The notes under the pieces are model-generated. The model worked only from the letters and a program-made list of their open reading frames with translations, was not told the origin of the DNA and searched no databases. From assembly GCF_013282575.1 (NCBI RefSeq), contig NZ_JAAAYE010000005.1, positions 62,001-126,000 of the forward strand: a stretch of 64,000 bases of DNA, written 5' to 3'. Below are positions 9,270-19,208 of this stretch, one piece after another. This DNA is from Paraburkholderia sp. NMBU_R16. Its GTDB lineage: Bacteria; Pseudomonadota; Gammaproteobacteria; Burkholderiales; Burkholderiaceae. The position numbers and the translations under genes were made by a program. The first letter of the stretch is position 1, and every line of letters begins with the position of its first letter.

Positions 9270-10217
9270 TCAATGCGAGGCGATGTAAGACTTCACCGCA
9301 GCGAGCCCATCCTTCCCGTCGAACGTCGTCACGCCCGAGAGCCATTGATCGAGCACCTTCGGGTTCTGCTTCAACCAAGCTGTCGCGGCCTTCGTCGGAT
9401 CTTCCTTGTTCATGATCGGCACCATCACGTGGTTTTCGACATCCGTCGTGAACTTCAGATTCGATACGAGCTTCGCCGCGTTGGGACAACGCGCCGCATA
9501 GTCGGGCGGCGTGGCGGTGAAAACCTTCGCCTCGCCGTAGTTCGGCCCGAACACATCGTCGCCGCCGCTCAGATAGTCGATCTTCATCTGCACGTTCATC
9601 GGGTGAGGCTCCCAACCGAGAAAAACGATCCACTGCTTATGGCGGACCGCCTTGTTCACCTCGACGAGCATGCCAGCCTCGCTCGATTCGACGAGCTTGA
9701 ATTTGCCGAGCCCATACTGATTACCCTTGATCATCTTTTCGATGAGGGCATTGCCGTCGTTGCCCGGCTCGATGCCGTATATCTTGCCATCGAGCTTGTC
9801 GGCATACTTTTGAATATCGGCAAACGTCTTGAGACCGCCGTTATAGACGTATTCCGGGACGGCAAGCGTATATTTCGCACCGGTCAGATTGGGGCTCGCC
9901 AGCACCTTGATCTGCCCAGCCTTGACGAACGGCGCGACGATGGGATCCATCGTGGGCGACCAGTAGCCGAGAAACACGTCGATCTGCTTGCTTTTGATGC
10001 CGGTAAAGGTGATCGGCACCGAAGCGATCGTCTTCATCGGGTGGTAGCCGAGCCCCTCGAAAACTGTCGAGGCCAAGCCCGTCGTTGCCGCAATGTCGGT
10101 CCACCCCACATCCGCAAAACGCACGTTGCGGCACGCCGCCGGGTCCGTCGCATAAGCGGACGTCGATAGCGCCGCGGCGGCCACTACATAACCGGCTTTC
10201 ATCCACACCTGCTTCAT
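9270..10217 (-). CDS. choX: Choline/glycine betaine ABC transporter, substrate-binding protein
   Basis: A 315-residue periplasmic OpuAC/ProX-like binding protein. The signal peptide (MKQVWMKAGYVVAAAALSTS) is followed by the mature segment FADVGWTDIAATTGLASTVF. The aromatic residues usual for a quaternary-ammonium cage are present ([24 protein letters not shown]). The start at 10217 has GAGG at about 8 bases; an ATG three codons earlier sits directly on that site. It follows the regulator and choVW on the same strand after a 114-base gap, so it may also have its own promoter. The protein is a clear paralogue of CaiX at 19209. Confidence 0.9.
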   Translation of the reverse strand: MKQVWMKAGYVVAAAALSTSAYATDPAACRNVRFADVGWTDIAATTGLASTVFEGLGYHPMKTIASVPITFTGIKSKQIDVFLGYWSPTMDPIVAPFVKAGQIKVLASPNLTGAKYTLAVPEYVYNGGLKTFADIQKYADKLDGKIYGIEPGNDGNALIEKMIKGNQYGLGKFKLVESSEAGMLVEVNKAVRHKQWIVFLGWEPHPMNVQMKIDYLSGGDDVFGPNYGEAKVFTATPPDYAARCPNAAKLVSNLKFTTDVENHVMVPIMNKEDPTKAATAWLKQNPKVLDQWLSGVTTFDGKDGLAAVKSYIASH

Positions 10218-10331
10218 CGCGATCATCCTCAGTTCCCTGCCTTGTTTTTTGCTGATTACAGGATCGACACTTCGCCGGACAAGGCAAAGCATCGTACGGA
10301 CTACCAATCGATTCAAAACAAACCCGCTTCG

Positions 10332-11318
10332 TTAATGCTCACGCCGGCGCTCGCGGCTCGGCGCATACCCGAACTGCGAGCGATAAGCCTTGCTGAAGTG
10401 GCACGGAGACTGGAAACCGCATATCGACGTGACATGCGCAATCGACGCATCGGTCGTGCGCAGCAGCTCGCGAGCACGGCGAAGGCGAAGCGACAAATAG
10501 TAGTGAGTCGGCGACACGTCGAGATAGAGCTTGAACATGCGCTGCAGATGGCGCTGCGAGAGCCTGACGAGCCGTGACAGTTCATCGAGGGAAAGCGGCT
10601 CTTCGATGTTCGCCTCCATGAGCCGCACGACTTCGACGAGCTCCGCCCGCGAAAAACCGATGCGCGCATCGACCGGAATCGGCTGATGGTCCGAAGCGCT
10701 GCGGATGCGCTCCAGGATGAACTGCGCCGACACCTGCGCAGCCAGGTTCTGCCCGTGCCGCCGCCCCACGAGGTGGAGCATCAGATCGAGCGGCGCCGTA
10801 CCGCCGGTGCAGGTGAGGCGATCGCGATCGATGACGAACAGCTCGTCGGTGAACCTCACGCGTGGGAACTCGCGATGCAGGGAGGACATATCCTCCCAGT
10901 GCACGGTGCACCGGTAATCGTCGAGCAGCCCCGCGCTCATCAGAGCGTAAGCGCCGGTGCACAGCGCGCCGAGCGGCACATCGCGCGAAGCGAGATAAGC
11001 AAGCAGGCTGCGCACGCGCAGATCCACCCCCTCGCGAATCTGCGTGCCGCCGCAAACAATCAGTACATCGGGCACGCCCGCCGTTTCGAGCGTGCATGTC
11101 GGCGTCACGGTGACGCCGTTGCTGGCGGGCACCGGAACACCGTCCGGCGAAATCACCGACCACCGGTAGTGGTCGGCCCGGCTGACGTAGTTCGTCATCC
11201 TGAGCACCTCGACGGCGCTCGTAAACGCAATCATCGAGAAGTTCGGCAAAGTCAGGAAGCCGAAATGTTCGGTCCTGGTCTTCGCCGCTTCGCCCGCTGC
11301 AAGGACGGCCGACGCCAT
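10332..11318 (-). CDS. GlxA-family (AraC) regulator, GbdR-like
   Basis: A 328-residue regulator with a DJ-1/PfpI-like sensor domain (FGFLTLPNFSMIAFTSAVEV; GALCTGAYALMSAG with the cysteine) and a C-terminal AraC HTH domain (LSRLVRLSQRHLQRMFKLY; SICGFQSPCHFSKAYRSQFG). The closest functional class is GbdR, which senses glycine betaine and dimethylglycine and activates transport and catabolism. It starts 12 bases after the choW stop, with GAGG 6 bases before the ATG, so it is co-transcribed with the transporter. A role as activator of choVW-choX and possibly of the sox operon is inferred from context. Confidence 0.85.
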   Translation of the reverse strand: MASAVLAAGEAAKTRTEHFGFLTLPNFSMIAFTSAVEVLRMTNYVSRADHYRWSVISPDGVPVPASNGVTVTPTCTLETAGVPDVLIVCGGTQIREGVDLRVRSLLAYLASRDVPLGALCTGAYALMSAGLLDDYRCTVHWEDMSSLHREFPRVRFTDELFVIDRDRLTCTGGTAPLDLMLHLVGRRHGQNLAAQVSAQFILERIRSASDHQPIPVDARIGFSRAELVEVVRLMEANIEEPLSLDELSRLVRLSQRHLQRMFKLYLDVSPTHYYLSLRLRRARELLRTTDASIAHVTSICGFQSPCHFSKAYRSQFGYAPSRERRREH

Positions 11319-11330
11319 ATGTGCCTCGCG

Positions 11331-12236
11331 TCAGCTTTGAGCGGCCGGCTGCTGTGCCGAGCGCACGCGCATTACATTGCGAAGCCCCTTGAAGCGCTGC
11401 GTCTGCACGACGCCGGGCATGCGTCCGAAGCTCTCCGTGATACGGTCGAGAACGATCGCAAGCAGCACGACCGACAAACCGCTTTCGAACCCGAGCCCGA
11501 TATCGAGCCGCTGAATACTCGCCAGCACATCGTTGCCGAGTCCGCCCGCACCCACCATCGAAGCGATGATCACCATCGAGAGCGCCATCATGATCGTCTG
11601 ATTGACGCCTTGCATGATCGATGGCAACGCATTCGGAAACTGCACCTTGTAGAGCAGTTGCCACGGCGTGCAGCCGAACGCCTGCCCCGCCTCGACGATC
11701 TCGCGATTGACGTGCCGGATACCGAGGCTCGTCAGACGCACGGCGGGCGGCATCGCAAAGATGACCGTCGATAGAATCCCCGGTACGCGTCCCAGGCCAA
11801 ACAGCATGGCCGCGGGAATCAGGTAGACGAACGCCGGCATCGTCTGCATGAGGTCGAGGATCGGCCGCACGACGAGCGCCACATGCTTGCTCTTGGCGGT
11901 CCAGATGCCGAGCGGAATCCCGATGACGAGGCTGATGATCGTCGACGAAAGCGTCAGACCGAGCGTAACCACGGTCTGATCCCAGAACCCTGTGGCGTAG
12001 ATGAGCAACAGCGATAACGTCGTGAACAGCGCAAAGCGCCAGCCCACGCGCCACAGCCCGACGCCAATGAAAATCGCCATCAGCGCCCACATCGGTATGG
12101 CCTGCAGCCCATGCTCGACGAGCGCCGCCAGCGATTCGATCGCCCGGCCGATCGCATCGAATGTGTTGCTGTCGTGATCGAGCAGATAGTGGACCGAGTG
12201 GTCCACCCAACTTCCGAGCGGAATGAGTTCAGACAT
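11331..12236 (-). CDS. choW: Choline/glycine betaine ABC transporter, permease
   Basis: A 301-residue inner-membrane permease of the ProW/OpuAB type. Several hydrophobic helices flank the EAA loop region (IVEAGQAFGCTPWQLLYKVQ, then ALPSIMQGVNQ), the contact site for the ATPase. The N-terminus MSELIPLGSWVDHSVHYLLD is typical of ChoW. The ATG at 12236 overlaps the choV stop by 8 bases, so choV and choW are translationally coupled. An upstream extension of the open frame is a shadow of choV. It should form the channel used by ChoX and, by analogy with Pseudomonas, perhaps by CaiX. Confidence 0.93.
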   Translation of the reverse strand: MSELIPLGSWVDHSVHYLLDHDSNTFDAIGRAIESLAALVEHGLQAIPMWALMAIFIGVGLWRVGWRFALFTTLSLLLIYATGFWDQTVVTLGLTLSSTIISLVIGIPLGIWTAKSKHVALVVRPILDLMQTMPAFVYLIPAAMLFGLGRVPGILSTVIFAMPPAVRLTSLGIRHVNREIVEAGQAFGCTPWQLLYKVQFPNALPSIMQGVNQTIMMALSMVIIASMVGAGGLGNDVLASIQRLDIGLGFESGLSVVLLAIVLDRITESFGRMPGVVQTQRFKGLRNVMRVRSAQQPAAQS

Positions 12237-13398
12237 GGGAACCTCGCATACGCGTGAGAGCTTGAAGAACGACGGCGCGATCGACCGAGCCGCAGTAGCA
12301 GCCGTCGTCGTCCACGACAGGCAGCGCGCGCGCATGCGCGACGACGCGCGAGACGACCTGATCGAGCGTCGCCGCGCGTGAGATGCATTCGACCTGCCCG
12401 ACATCGGAGGAAGCCTGGCCGAGCGCATCGCGCGTGACGAACCCACGGAACTTGCGCTCGCCGTCGAGCACGAACGCGTAGTCGGCGCTGCCATTCAGAG
12501 AGGCCGCGACGCCCGCCGCATCGAGGTGCCGCACGAGCGGCACGGCGTCTGTCTGCATGAGATCGCCCGCGGTCAGGTAGCGACTCGTATCGACGCCATC
12601 GAAAAACGCGCGCACATACTCATCCGCCGGATTGCTGATGATTTCCTGCGGCGTGCCGAGCTGTACGAGGCGGCCGCCTTCCATGATCGCAATCCGATTG
12701 CCGATCCTGAGCGCTTCCTCGAGATCGTGCGAAACGAACAGGATCGTGCGCCGCTGGTCCTTTTGCAGCTGCAGCAGGACGTTCTGCATTTCCTTGCGCT
12801 TGAGCGGATCGAGCGCCGAAAACGCCTCGTCCATGATCATCAGCGAAGGATTGACGGCGAGCGCGCGTGCGAGCCCGACCCGTTGCTGCATCCCCCCCGA
12901 AAGCTCGGAGGGCAGCTTATGCGCAAACGGCGCGAGCCCCACCTGTTCGAGCACCGCCATCGCGCGCGCCTCGCGCACCTTGCGCTTTTCGCCGGCGACT
13001 TCGAGGCCGAAGGCCGCGTTGGCGAGCACGGTGCGCTGCGGCATCAGCGCGAACGACTGGAACACCATGCTCATGTCGCGCCGGCGCAGTGCCGTCAGCT
13101 CCGAGCGCTTCACGGCCGCGATGTCGCGTCCGTCGACGAGCACCTTGCCCGCCGTCGGATCGACAAGCCGATTGATCAGGCGAATCAGCGTGGATTTCCC
13201 GGAACCCGAGAGCCCCATCAGGACGAAGATCTCGCCCTCCGGAACCTCGAACGACACGTCGTGCACGCCGACCACCTGCCCTGTGCGCGCAAAGATCTCG
13301 TCTTTCGTCGCGCCCTGAGCCAGCATGTCGATCGCTTGCTTCGGGTTGCTGCCGAACACCTTGCAGAGCCCTTCGACGACCACCTTCGGTGAACTCAT
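12229..13398 (-). CDS. choV: Choline/glycine betaine ABC transporter, ATP-binding protein with CBS domains
   Basis: A 389-residue ProV/OpuAA-type ATPase. Walker A (GLSGSGKST), the Q-loop region (MSMVFQSFALMPQ), the signature (ELSGGMQQRVGLARAL) and Walker B (LMIMDEAFSALDPL) are all intact. Two CBS-like repeats occupy the last ~110 residues, as in osmotically regulated betaine importers. The start at 13398 is preceded by GGAGACGGAG; an earlier in-frame ATG (13491) gives unrelated sequence. First gene of choV-choW-regulator-choX. The protein energises uptake of choline or betaine. Confidence 0.93.
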   Translation of the reverse strand: MSSPKVVVEGLCKVFGSNPKQAIDMLAQGATKDEIFARTGQVVGVHDVSFEVPEGEIFVLMGLSGSGKSTLIRLINRLVDPTAGKVLVDGRDIAAVKRSELTALRRRDMSMVFQSFALMPQRTVLANAAFGLEVAGEKRKVREARAMAVLEQVGLAPFAHKLPSELSGGMQQRVGLARALAVNPSLMIMDEAFSALDPLKRKEMQNVLLQLQKDQRRTILFVSHDLEEALRIGNRIAIMEGGRLVQLGTPQEIISNPADEYVRAFFDGVDTSRYLTAGDLMQTDAVPLVRHLDAAGVAASLNGSADYAFVLDGERKFRGFVTRDALGQASSDVGQVECISRAATLDQVVSRVVAHARALPVVDDDGCYCGSVDRAVVLQALTRMRGSHV

Positions 13399-13612
13399 TT
13401 TCTCCGTCTCCTTGCGGCAGGCGCGTGCCTGCACAGTCTGCATACATAGTTGCCAGAAAAATCCCCGGCTAGCCGACGAATTCCGACGCACGCTTGCGAA
13501 AATGCGACACGGGCCGGAAAGCCGCCGATCCCGACGCGGTTCCGCGTCGTTTCATGCCAAAATGGCCCCGTTTTTTGGCAAGTTCCTGTTCCAGGAAGAC
13601 ATTACGCAAGCC

Positions 13613-14437
13613 ATGTCAGACAAGCCGCGCCATCGCGCCCCCCCGGGTCGTGCGATGCCTCACGGGAGCCGCATCGGGCGCATGAGGTTCAGGCCGCGCC
13701 TCGCCGCCACACTTTGCGCATCGGTGCTGGCAGCCGGCTGCGCGACGCTCGCCGCAACGGATCCGAATGCGCTATGGCAGATCGTTCACTTCGATTGCAC
13801 TGCCGCCGCGCGTTCGAGCGGCCGCACCGGCCTGTGCGCCGCTGTCGATCTCGATCAGCATTTCGCCATCCTCAAGGATCGCAGCGGCATTGCCCAACAC
13901 CTGCTGATCCCGACCGAGCGCGTTTCAGGCATCGAGAGCCCCGCCCTGTTGGCACCGGATGCCCCCAACTACTGGGCCGACGCATGGCAGGCGCGCAGTT
14001 ACGTGCAAGCTTCGCTCGTAAAAGCACATCGGCACGCGCTCGCCGACGATCAACTGGGACTCGAGATCAACTCCACGTATCGCCGTTCGCAAAACCAGTT
14101 GCACATCCACATCGACTGCATGAGCGCCTCGGCGAGCGCCGCGCTCGCCAAGCATCGATACGACGTTGCCGAGCGCTGGACATGGGACACGATCGATGGC
14201 TTGCGTTATCGAGTGATGCACATCGACGGGCCCGCGCTCACCGTCGATCCCTTCGACATCGTCGAGCGCGATCGACCGGGCGCGATGGCGATGCAAACGA
14301 TTCTCGTCACGGGAGCCGGCCCGTGGGCGCAGCGCGACGGGTGGCTGATCGTGAACAGCGCCACCGATGCGGAAGGCGGAACAGGCTCCGCCGAAGTCCT
14401 GCTCGATCATCGCTGCGAAGCCGCGGGCACGGCATAA
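13613..14437 (+). CDS. cdh: CDP-diacylglycerol diphosphatase (CDP-diglyceride hydrolase)
   Basis: A ~274-residue Cdh-family protein that hydrolyses CDP-diacylglycerol to phosphatidate and CMP. The HIT-like catalytic segment NSTYRRSQNQLHIHIDC, with its His-x-His-x-Cys core, is diagnostic. A membrane/lipoprotein leader (RLAATLCASVLAAGC) suggests attachment in the cell envelope, with a lipobox-like LAAGC. The start is uncertain: ATG codons at 13613, 13655 and 13682 all precede the leader and none has a strong ribosome site at the usual distance; 13682 gives the cleanest signal sequence. It is divergent from the cho operon and unrelated to it in function. Confidence 0.8.
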   Translation: MSDKPRHRAPPGRAMPHGSRIGRMRFRPRLAATLCASVLAAGCATLAATDPNALWQIVHFDCTAAARSSGRTGLCAAVDLDQHFAILKDRSGIAQHLLIPTERVSGIESPALLAPDAPNYWADAWQARSYVQASLVKAHRHALADDQLGLEINSTYRRSQNQLHIHIDCMSASASAALAKHRYDVAERWTWDTIDGLRYRVMHIDGPALTVDPFDIVERDRPGAMAMQTILVTGAGPWAQRDGWLIVNSATDAEGGTGSAEVLLDHRCEAAGTA

Positions 14438-14634
14438 GGTCACGGAGATCACACCACCCTCCCGCTCGCACAAACATCGCCCGCGCCAGGTCGCAATGAG
14501 ACCATTTCATGTCGCCTTTATTCACGTGACCTGGAATATGGACTTGTAAGTTGCGGTAATCGTCGCCTTTGCACTACTTGCCTGACTCGCGACGACTTGC
14601 TGCCGCATCTTCCCAACCTCCAGAGACAGAAGCG

Positions 14635-15780
14635 ATGAAAAAACGACTGAATGCAGCGGCGTTCACGGGCGCCGCGCTCGCGATCGCATGCCTGCCCGCT
14701 GCAAGCTATGCGCAAAGCAGCGTCACGCTCTACGGCATCATCGATGCCGGCATCACCTGGGTCAACAATACGGGCGGCTCACATGTCGTCAAGTTCGATG
14801 ACGGTATCTCCTATGGTAATCGCTGGGGCATCAAAGGCCAGGAAGATCTTGGCGGCGGGCTTTCGGCCGTCTTCGTACTCGAAAGCGGCTTCCACGTCGG
14901 CAACGGCCAGCTGGGATTCGGCGGCGCCGAATTCGGCCGCCAGGCTTATGTAGGACTGCAGAACAGTTGGGGCACCGTTTCCCTCGGCAATCAGCTCGAT
15001 ATGACAGGCGAAATGGTGGCGCTTTACAACGTCTCGGCGTGGGCCAGCGGCTATGCGATCCACCAAGGCGACTTCGATCGTTTCAATATCGATCGTTTGC
15101 CGAATTCGGTCAAATTTCTCTCGAACGAATTCAGCGGCTTCAAGTTCGGCGGCATGTATTCGTTTGGCAACGTGGCCGGCAACTTTCATCAGGACAGTGC
15201 ATGGAGCGTCGGCGCGCATTATGCGAACGGCCCCTTCACGATCGGCACCGCCTATACGCAGCTCAACAATCCGCACGGCATCTATGCGTTCGATCCTTAT
15301 GCGATGATCGGCACGCATACGTTCCTGGGACGACCGACCGTCAGCGTCGATCCCGCAACCGGCGCCATCACGGACCTTTTTTCGAGCAGCTCGTTCCCCG
15401 TGGAGAAACAGGGCACGTTCGGCATCGGCGCGAGCTATCTGATCGGCAACGTCACGCTGATGGGCAACTACAGCTACACGCAGATCAAGGGAGTCGGCAC
15501 GACATCTCACATGCACGTGGGTGAAGGCGGTGCGAGCTGGCAGGTCACTCCGGCATTCAGCGCGGTGGGCGGTTATCAATACACGTCGTTCGAAGGCCAC
15601 CACTGGAATCAGGTGTCGGCAGGTCTGCACTACTTGCTCTCGAAGCGGACCGATGTCTACATCTCCGGCGATTGGCTGAAAGCATCGAGCGGCGTGGATT
15701 CCGTGATCGGCTATAGCTTCACACCCTCCACGACGACGACGCAAGCCGACGTGCGAATCGGCATGCGGCACTCGTTCTGA
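14635..15780 (+). CDS. Gram-negative porin (OmpC-like, betaproteobacterial type)
   Basis: A 381-residue outer-membrane porin. The signal peptide MKKRLNAAAFTGAALAIACL ends at ASYAQS. The first strand SSVTLYGIIDAGITWVNNTG is the standard opening of Burkholderia/Neisseria-type porins, GIKGQEDLGGGLSAVFVLES is the conserved second hairpin, and the protein ends in ...IGMRHSF with the terminal phenylalanine needed for BAM recognition. It forms a passive channel for small hydrophilic solutes. Its position beside quaternary-amine genes makes a role in carnitine or betaine entry possible but unproven. The ATG at 14635 is followed directly by the signal sequence. Confidence 0.93.
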   Translation: MKKRLNAAAFTGAALAIACLPAASYAQSSVTLYGIIDAGITWVNNTGGSHVVKFDDGISYGNRWGIKGQEDLGGGLSAVFVLESGFHVGNGQLGFGGAEFGRQAYVGLQNSWGTVSLGNQLDMTGEMVALYNVSAWASGYAIHQGDFDRFNIDRLPNSVKFLSNEFSGFKFGGMYSFGNVAGNFHQDSAWSVGAHYANGPFTIGTAYTQLNNPHGIYAFDPYAMIGTHTFLGRPTVSVDPATGAITDLFSSSSFPVEKQGTFGIGASYLIGNVTLMGNYSYTQIKGVGTTSHMHVGEGGASWQVTPAFSAVGGYQYTSFEGHHWNQVSAGLHYLLSKRTDVYISGDWLKASSGVDSVIGYSFTPSTTTTQADVRIGMRHSF

Positions 15781-15790
15781 ACTCCATCAC

Positions 15791-15814
15791 GGAGAGGCGC
15801 TGCGCCGCCTCTCC
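15791..15814 (+). terminator. Stem-loop downstream of the porin gene
   Basis: GGAGAGGCG (15791-15799) and CGCCTCTCC (15806-15814) form a perfect 9-bp stem around a 6-base loop, 10 bases past the porin stop. There is no run of T after it, so it may be a transcript-stabilising hairpin or a weak terminator. Confidence 0.5.
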
Positions 15815-15940
15815 CTCCCGCTATCCGTCCCGCTTAATTATTCGACCGATGTGCCGACATCCTGGATAGACGGCCATGTACGGTCTCGATCGCATCCGAT
15901 GGGATGAGATCGAATCATTCAAACATCAAAAGGGGACAAG

Positions 15941-17830
15941 GTGAAGTTCACACATTCGATCGCGTTCAAGATCAGCGTTGCCTCCGGCTTTGCGTTGGCG
16001 GTAACGGTAGCGTTATTGACCACGGTAGGCGCGCTGAACGTTCGCCATCAGGCAATCGATGCTTTCGAGCAATCGAGCAGTGCGCGAATCAAGCAAGCCG
16101 ATGAATCGCTGGACGGGCTTTTCCGCGAAGTCGAGCAAAATCTGACGTACCTGGTGAACACGGTTCAATTGCAGTCCGCCGATAACACCATAGTCGATTA
16201 CATGACGCACAGCGATACGATGACGCCCGAGTCCAACGGCCCCGTCGAACGATCGATCTACGCGTTGCTGAAGGCCTTCGGCGACAGCCACCCCAATATG
16301 CGCTACCTCGATATCGGGACGAAATGGGGCGGCTATGTACAGTGGCCGGTCGAAAGCTTCAACGGGGCACACTACGACCCACGCGTGAGACCGTGGTATC
16401 AGCTTGCGATGACCGCACCCGATCGCGTCGTCAGACCGGCGCCCTATCTCAATGCGGCGGCCTCGGGCGGTGCAATCATTTCGTTCGCGCGCGTCGTGAA
16501 GAATCCGCAAGGAGAAGTCATCGGCGCGCTCGAGGGCGACATTACGCTCGACGGCTTCGCCAAGCTCACGAACGCCATCCGTTTCGGCGAGACAGGCTAC
16601 CTGATCGTCGTGGACAACAACGGCAAAATCCTCGTCGACCCTCGAGACAAATCGCACGAGTTCAAGGACATGAAGGCGCTCGGCGAAGGTTACCGCCAAC
16701 TCGCCACCGCGAGCGATGGTCTCGCGACGATCGACATGAACGGCACGTCGTATCGCGCGTACGTCTATACCTCGCCCCGAAACGGATGGAAGTATTTCGC
16801 GCTGATTCCAAGCGCTGAAATGATGGCGGCCGCCAATCGGCTCACCGCGATGCTGATCGGCGTCGGTCTGCTGGTGCTCGCGGGAGCACTCGCCGTAACG
16901 ATTGCGCTCGGACGCCGGATGACGTCGCCCTTGCGCACGCTGGCGGGCTCGATGTACGAGATTGCATCGGGCGATGGCGACATGACGCGTCGCCTGCCGC
17001 TCGTCAGCAAGGACGAGGTGGGACACCTCGCGACCCAGTTCAACGCTTTCGTCGAGAAACTGCATGGCGTGCTCGTCAAAGTGATGGCAAGCAGCCGCCA
17101 CTTCGAACTCGCCGCCAACGAAGTGTCCGCCGGCAACGGCGACCTGTCGGCGCGCACGGAACAACAGGCCGCCTCGATTCAACAGACCGCCGCAACGATG
17201 GAGGAACTCGCGAACACCGTGCGTGGTACGGCCGAGCAGGCGAAAAACGTCAACGAAGTCGCAACGAACGCGGTCCAGACCGCCCGCCGCGGCAATGAAG
17301 CCGTGTCGAGCGCCGCGCGGACGATGGATGTCGCGGTCGAGCAATCGGGGCGGATCGTCGGCATCGTCGCCATGATCGAAAGCATCGCTTTCCAGACCAA
17401 TATCCTGGCGTTGAACGCGGCGGTTGAATCCGCGCGTGCGGGCGAAAGCGGCCGCGGATTTGCCGTCGTCGCGTCGGAAGTGCGCAATCTGGCACAGCGA
17501 TCGACGAGCGCCGCGAAGGAGATCAAGGACCTGCTGGAATCGTCGGTGAACAACGTGAGAACGGGAGCCGAGCAGGTCAACCTCGCCGGCCGGACGATCT
17601 CGGAACTGACCGACGCGATAGCGAATGTCGCGACGATCACGACCGAGATTTCCGCATCGGCCCGCGAACAGAGCCATTCGATCGACGAGGTGAATCAGGC
17701 CGTCTCGCTCATGGATCAATCGACGCAACAAAACGCCGCGCTGGTCGAGCAGATCGCGGCCGCCTCCGCATCCCTGAGCGAGCAAGGCCGCGAGCTGCAT
17801 ACCACCGTGGGGTTCTTCAGGCTCGATTGA
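15941..17830 (+). CDS. Methyl-accepting chemotaxis protein with dCACHE sensor domain
   Basis: A 629-residue chemoreceptor. TM1 is at about residues 9-31, followed by a periplasmic double-CACHE domain to ~295, TM2 (~297-320), a HAMP domain, and a cytoplasmic signalling domain with the canonical hairpin tip ([19 protein letters not shown]). The sensor has Y-x4-R-x-W-Y (YDPRVRPWY) and a downstream G-D (EGDITLDGF), the residue pattern that binds the amino/carboxyl group of amino-acid or amine ligands in dCACHE receptors such as PctA. Its setting between a porin and the carnitine genes suggests a zwitterionic ligand such as carnitine or betaine. It starts at GTG 15941 after AGGGGACAAG. Confidence 0.92.
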   Translation: MKFTHSIAFKISVASGFALAVTVALLTTVGALNVRHQAIDAFEQSSSARIKQADESLDGLFREVEQNLTYLVNTVQLQSADNTIVDYMTHSDTMTPESNGPVERSIYALLKAFGDSHPNMRYLDIGTKWGGYVQWPVESFNGAHYDPRVRPWYQLAMTAPDRVVRPAPYLNAAASGGAIISFARVVKNPQGEVIGALEGDITLDGFAKLTNAIRFGETGYLIVVDNNGKILVDPRDKSHEFKDMKALGEGYRQLATASDGLATIDMNGTSYRAYVYTSPRNGWKYFALIPSAEMMAAANRLTAMLIGVGLLVLAGALAVTIALGRRMTSPLRTLAGSMYEIASGDGDMTRRLPLVSKDEVGHLATQFNAFVEKLHGVLVKVMASSRHFELAANEVSAGNGDLSARTEQQAASIQQTAATMEELANTVRGTAEQAKNVNEVATNAVQTARRGNEAVSSAARTMDVAVEQSGRIVGIVAMIESIAFQTNILALNAAVESARAGESGRGFAVVASEVRNLAQRSTSAAKEIKDLLESSVNNVRTGAEQVNLAGRTISELTDAIANVATITTEISASAREQSHSIDEVNQAVSLMDQSTQQNAALVEQIAAASASLSEQGRELHTTVGFFRLD

Positions 17831-17936
17831 GGGCGTCGTCGAGTCGAGAGTCGGCATTCCGGATCTTTCGACGGACGAATGACATCGATGTCGTACACGC
17901 ATGTCGAACAAACGGGGGTTCGCTAGAGGGCAGGTC

Positions 17937-18935
17937 TTACCGCGTCGACAAAGCCCCCAATTCGTCGCTGTGCTCGCGGGGGCTGCCGCTGTGCGCGCGG
18001 CGGTCCTGGCGCGGACTTGTCCCGAACCGCTCGCGGTATCTACGTGAAAAGTGCGACGGCGATTCGAAGCCGCACGCGACGCACACCGATGTGACGCTCA
18101 TGTCGGTCTGCTGAAGCAACTCGCGCGCACGGTCTAGACGCATTTGCAGATAAAAGTGTGTGGGCGTGTCGCGCAGTGCGGCGCCAAAAAGACGTTCGAG
18201 CTGCCGGCGCGTCACGCCCACTTCAGCCGCCAGCTCGGCCGGCGTCAGCGGCTCCTCCATGTTCTGCTCCATCGCGCCGATCGCCTGAATCAACTTGGCA
18301 TTGTGAATGCCATACCGTACGGCGATCTCCATGCGCTGATGATCGGAGCGCCGGCGAATGCGCGAGACGACGAACTGCTCGGACACCGCAGCCGCCAATG
18401 CCGCTCCGTGCCGACGCCCGATCAGATCGAGCATCATGTCGATGGACGCGGTTCCGCCCGCGCAGGTGATCCTCCGCATATCGACAGCGAAGAGTTCATC
18501 GCCGGCAAGCAATGACGGATACCGCTCGCGAAAAGCGCCTAGTGCTTCCCAATGCAGCGTCAGGCGATCCGACCTGCCGAAGAGACCGGCTTCGGCAATC
18601 ACGAAGCTGCCTGTATCGATGCCGCCCAGCGTCACGCCGTCGCGATCGAGCCGCCTGAGCCATTCGCCCAGCGCTCGCGTATAGCAGGCGAGCGGTTCGA
18701 ACCCCGCCACGATGAATACGATGGCCGCTTTCGTGGCCTCGGGCGCGTCGAATGCAGCTTTTGCGTTGAGGGAAATCCCGTTGCTTGCCGCAACGGGCGC
18801 CCCGTCCAAACTGAGGATATGCCACCGGTAAAGCTCGCCGCGCAGACGATTCGCGACACGCAGCGGCTCGACGGCCGACATGAAGCCGATCGCCGAAAAG
18901 CCGGGTAGCAACAGGAACGAGATGTCTTCTGGCAT
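17937..18935 (-). CDS. cdhR: GlxA-family (AraC) regulator, CdhR-like
   Basis: A 332-residue regulator with an N-terminal DJ-1/PfpI-like domain (FLLLPGFSAIGFMSAVEPLR) and a C-terminal AraC HTH (LAAEVGVTRRQLERLFGAAL; CVACGFESPSHFSRRYRERFG). At the nucleophile elbow, where its two paralogues in this window have Cys, it has Asp (GGIDTGSFVIAEAG). It is divergent from caiX-cdhCAB, the arrangement of CdhR, the carnitine-responsive activator of Pseudomonas. The assignment to carnitine rests on that context and not on any ligand residue I can identify. Confidence 0.82.
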   Translation of the reverse strand: MPEDISFLLLPGFSAIGFMSAVEPLRVANRLRGELYRWHILSLDGAPVAASNGISLNAKAAFDAPEATKAAIVFIVAGFEPLACYTRALGEWLRRLDRDGVTLGGIDTGSFVIAEAGLFGRSDRLTLHWEALGAFRERYPSLLAGDELFAVDMRRITCAGGTASIDMMLDLIGRRHGAALAAAVSEQFVVSRIRRRSDHQRMEIAVRYGIHNAKLIQAIGAMEQNMEEPLTPAELAAEVGVTRRQLERLFGAALRDTPTHFYLQMRLDRARELLQQTDMSVTSVCVACGFESPSHFSRRYRERFGTSPRQDRRAHSGSPREHSDELGALSTR

Positions 18936-19208
18936 GAACGGCAGGCAAGCAGCGGCGACAAGGAACCCATATTACTCCGGCGCCCGCGTTCATATGGAGT
19001 TTCGGGGAGCGTCTCGACGCCGCCCCGATGCATGAAGTACGGTTTTCCCCCGATAGTCGCTGGCAGGCAAGAAGGGGTCGCTGCGAATCGCTTTTCGCAC
19101 AATATGGGCTTGTACTTTTACCCCACGCAATCGATGACGAACCGACAACGCGCTGAGCATCGCATCATGTCGATCTGCGGGCGCGCCAAACCGACGAAAG
19201 GGGAACCC

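Noticed and set aside
16013-17911. 632-residue open frame on the minus strand
   Set aside because: It is the complement of the chemoreceptor gene, whose domains are unmistakable.
18967-19108. Long-range inverted repeat CCCATATT / AATATGGG flanking the cdhR-caiX gap
   Set aside because: The arms are only 8 bases and about 130 bases apart; this is within chance expectation for the length searched.
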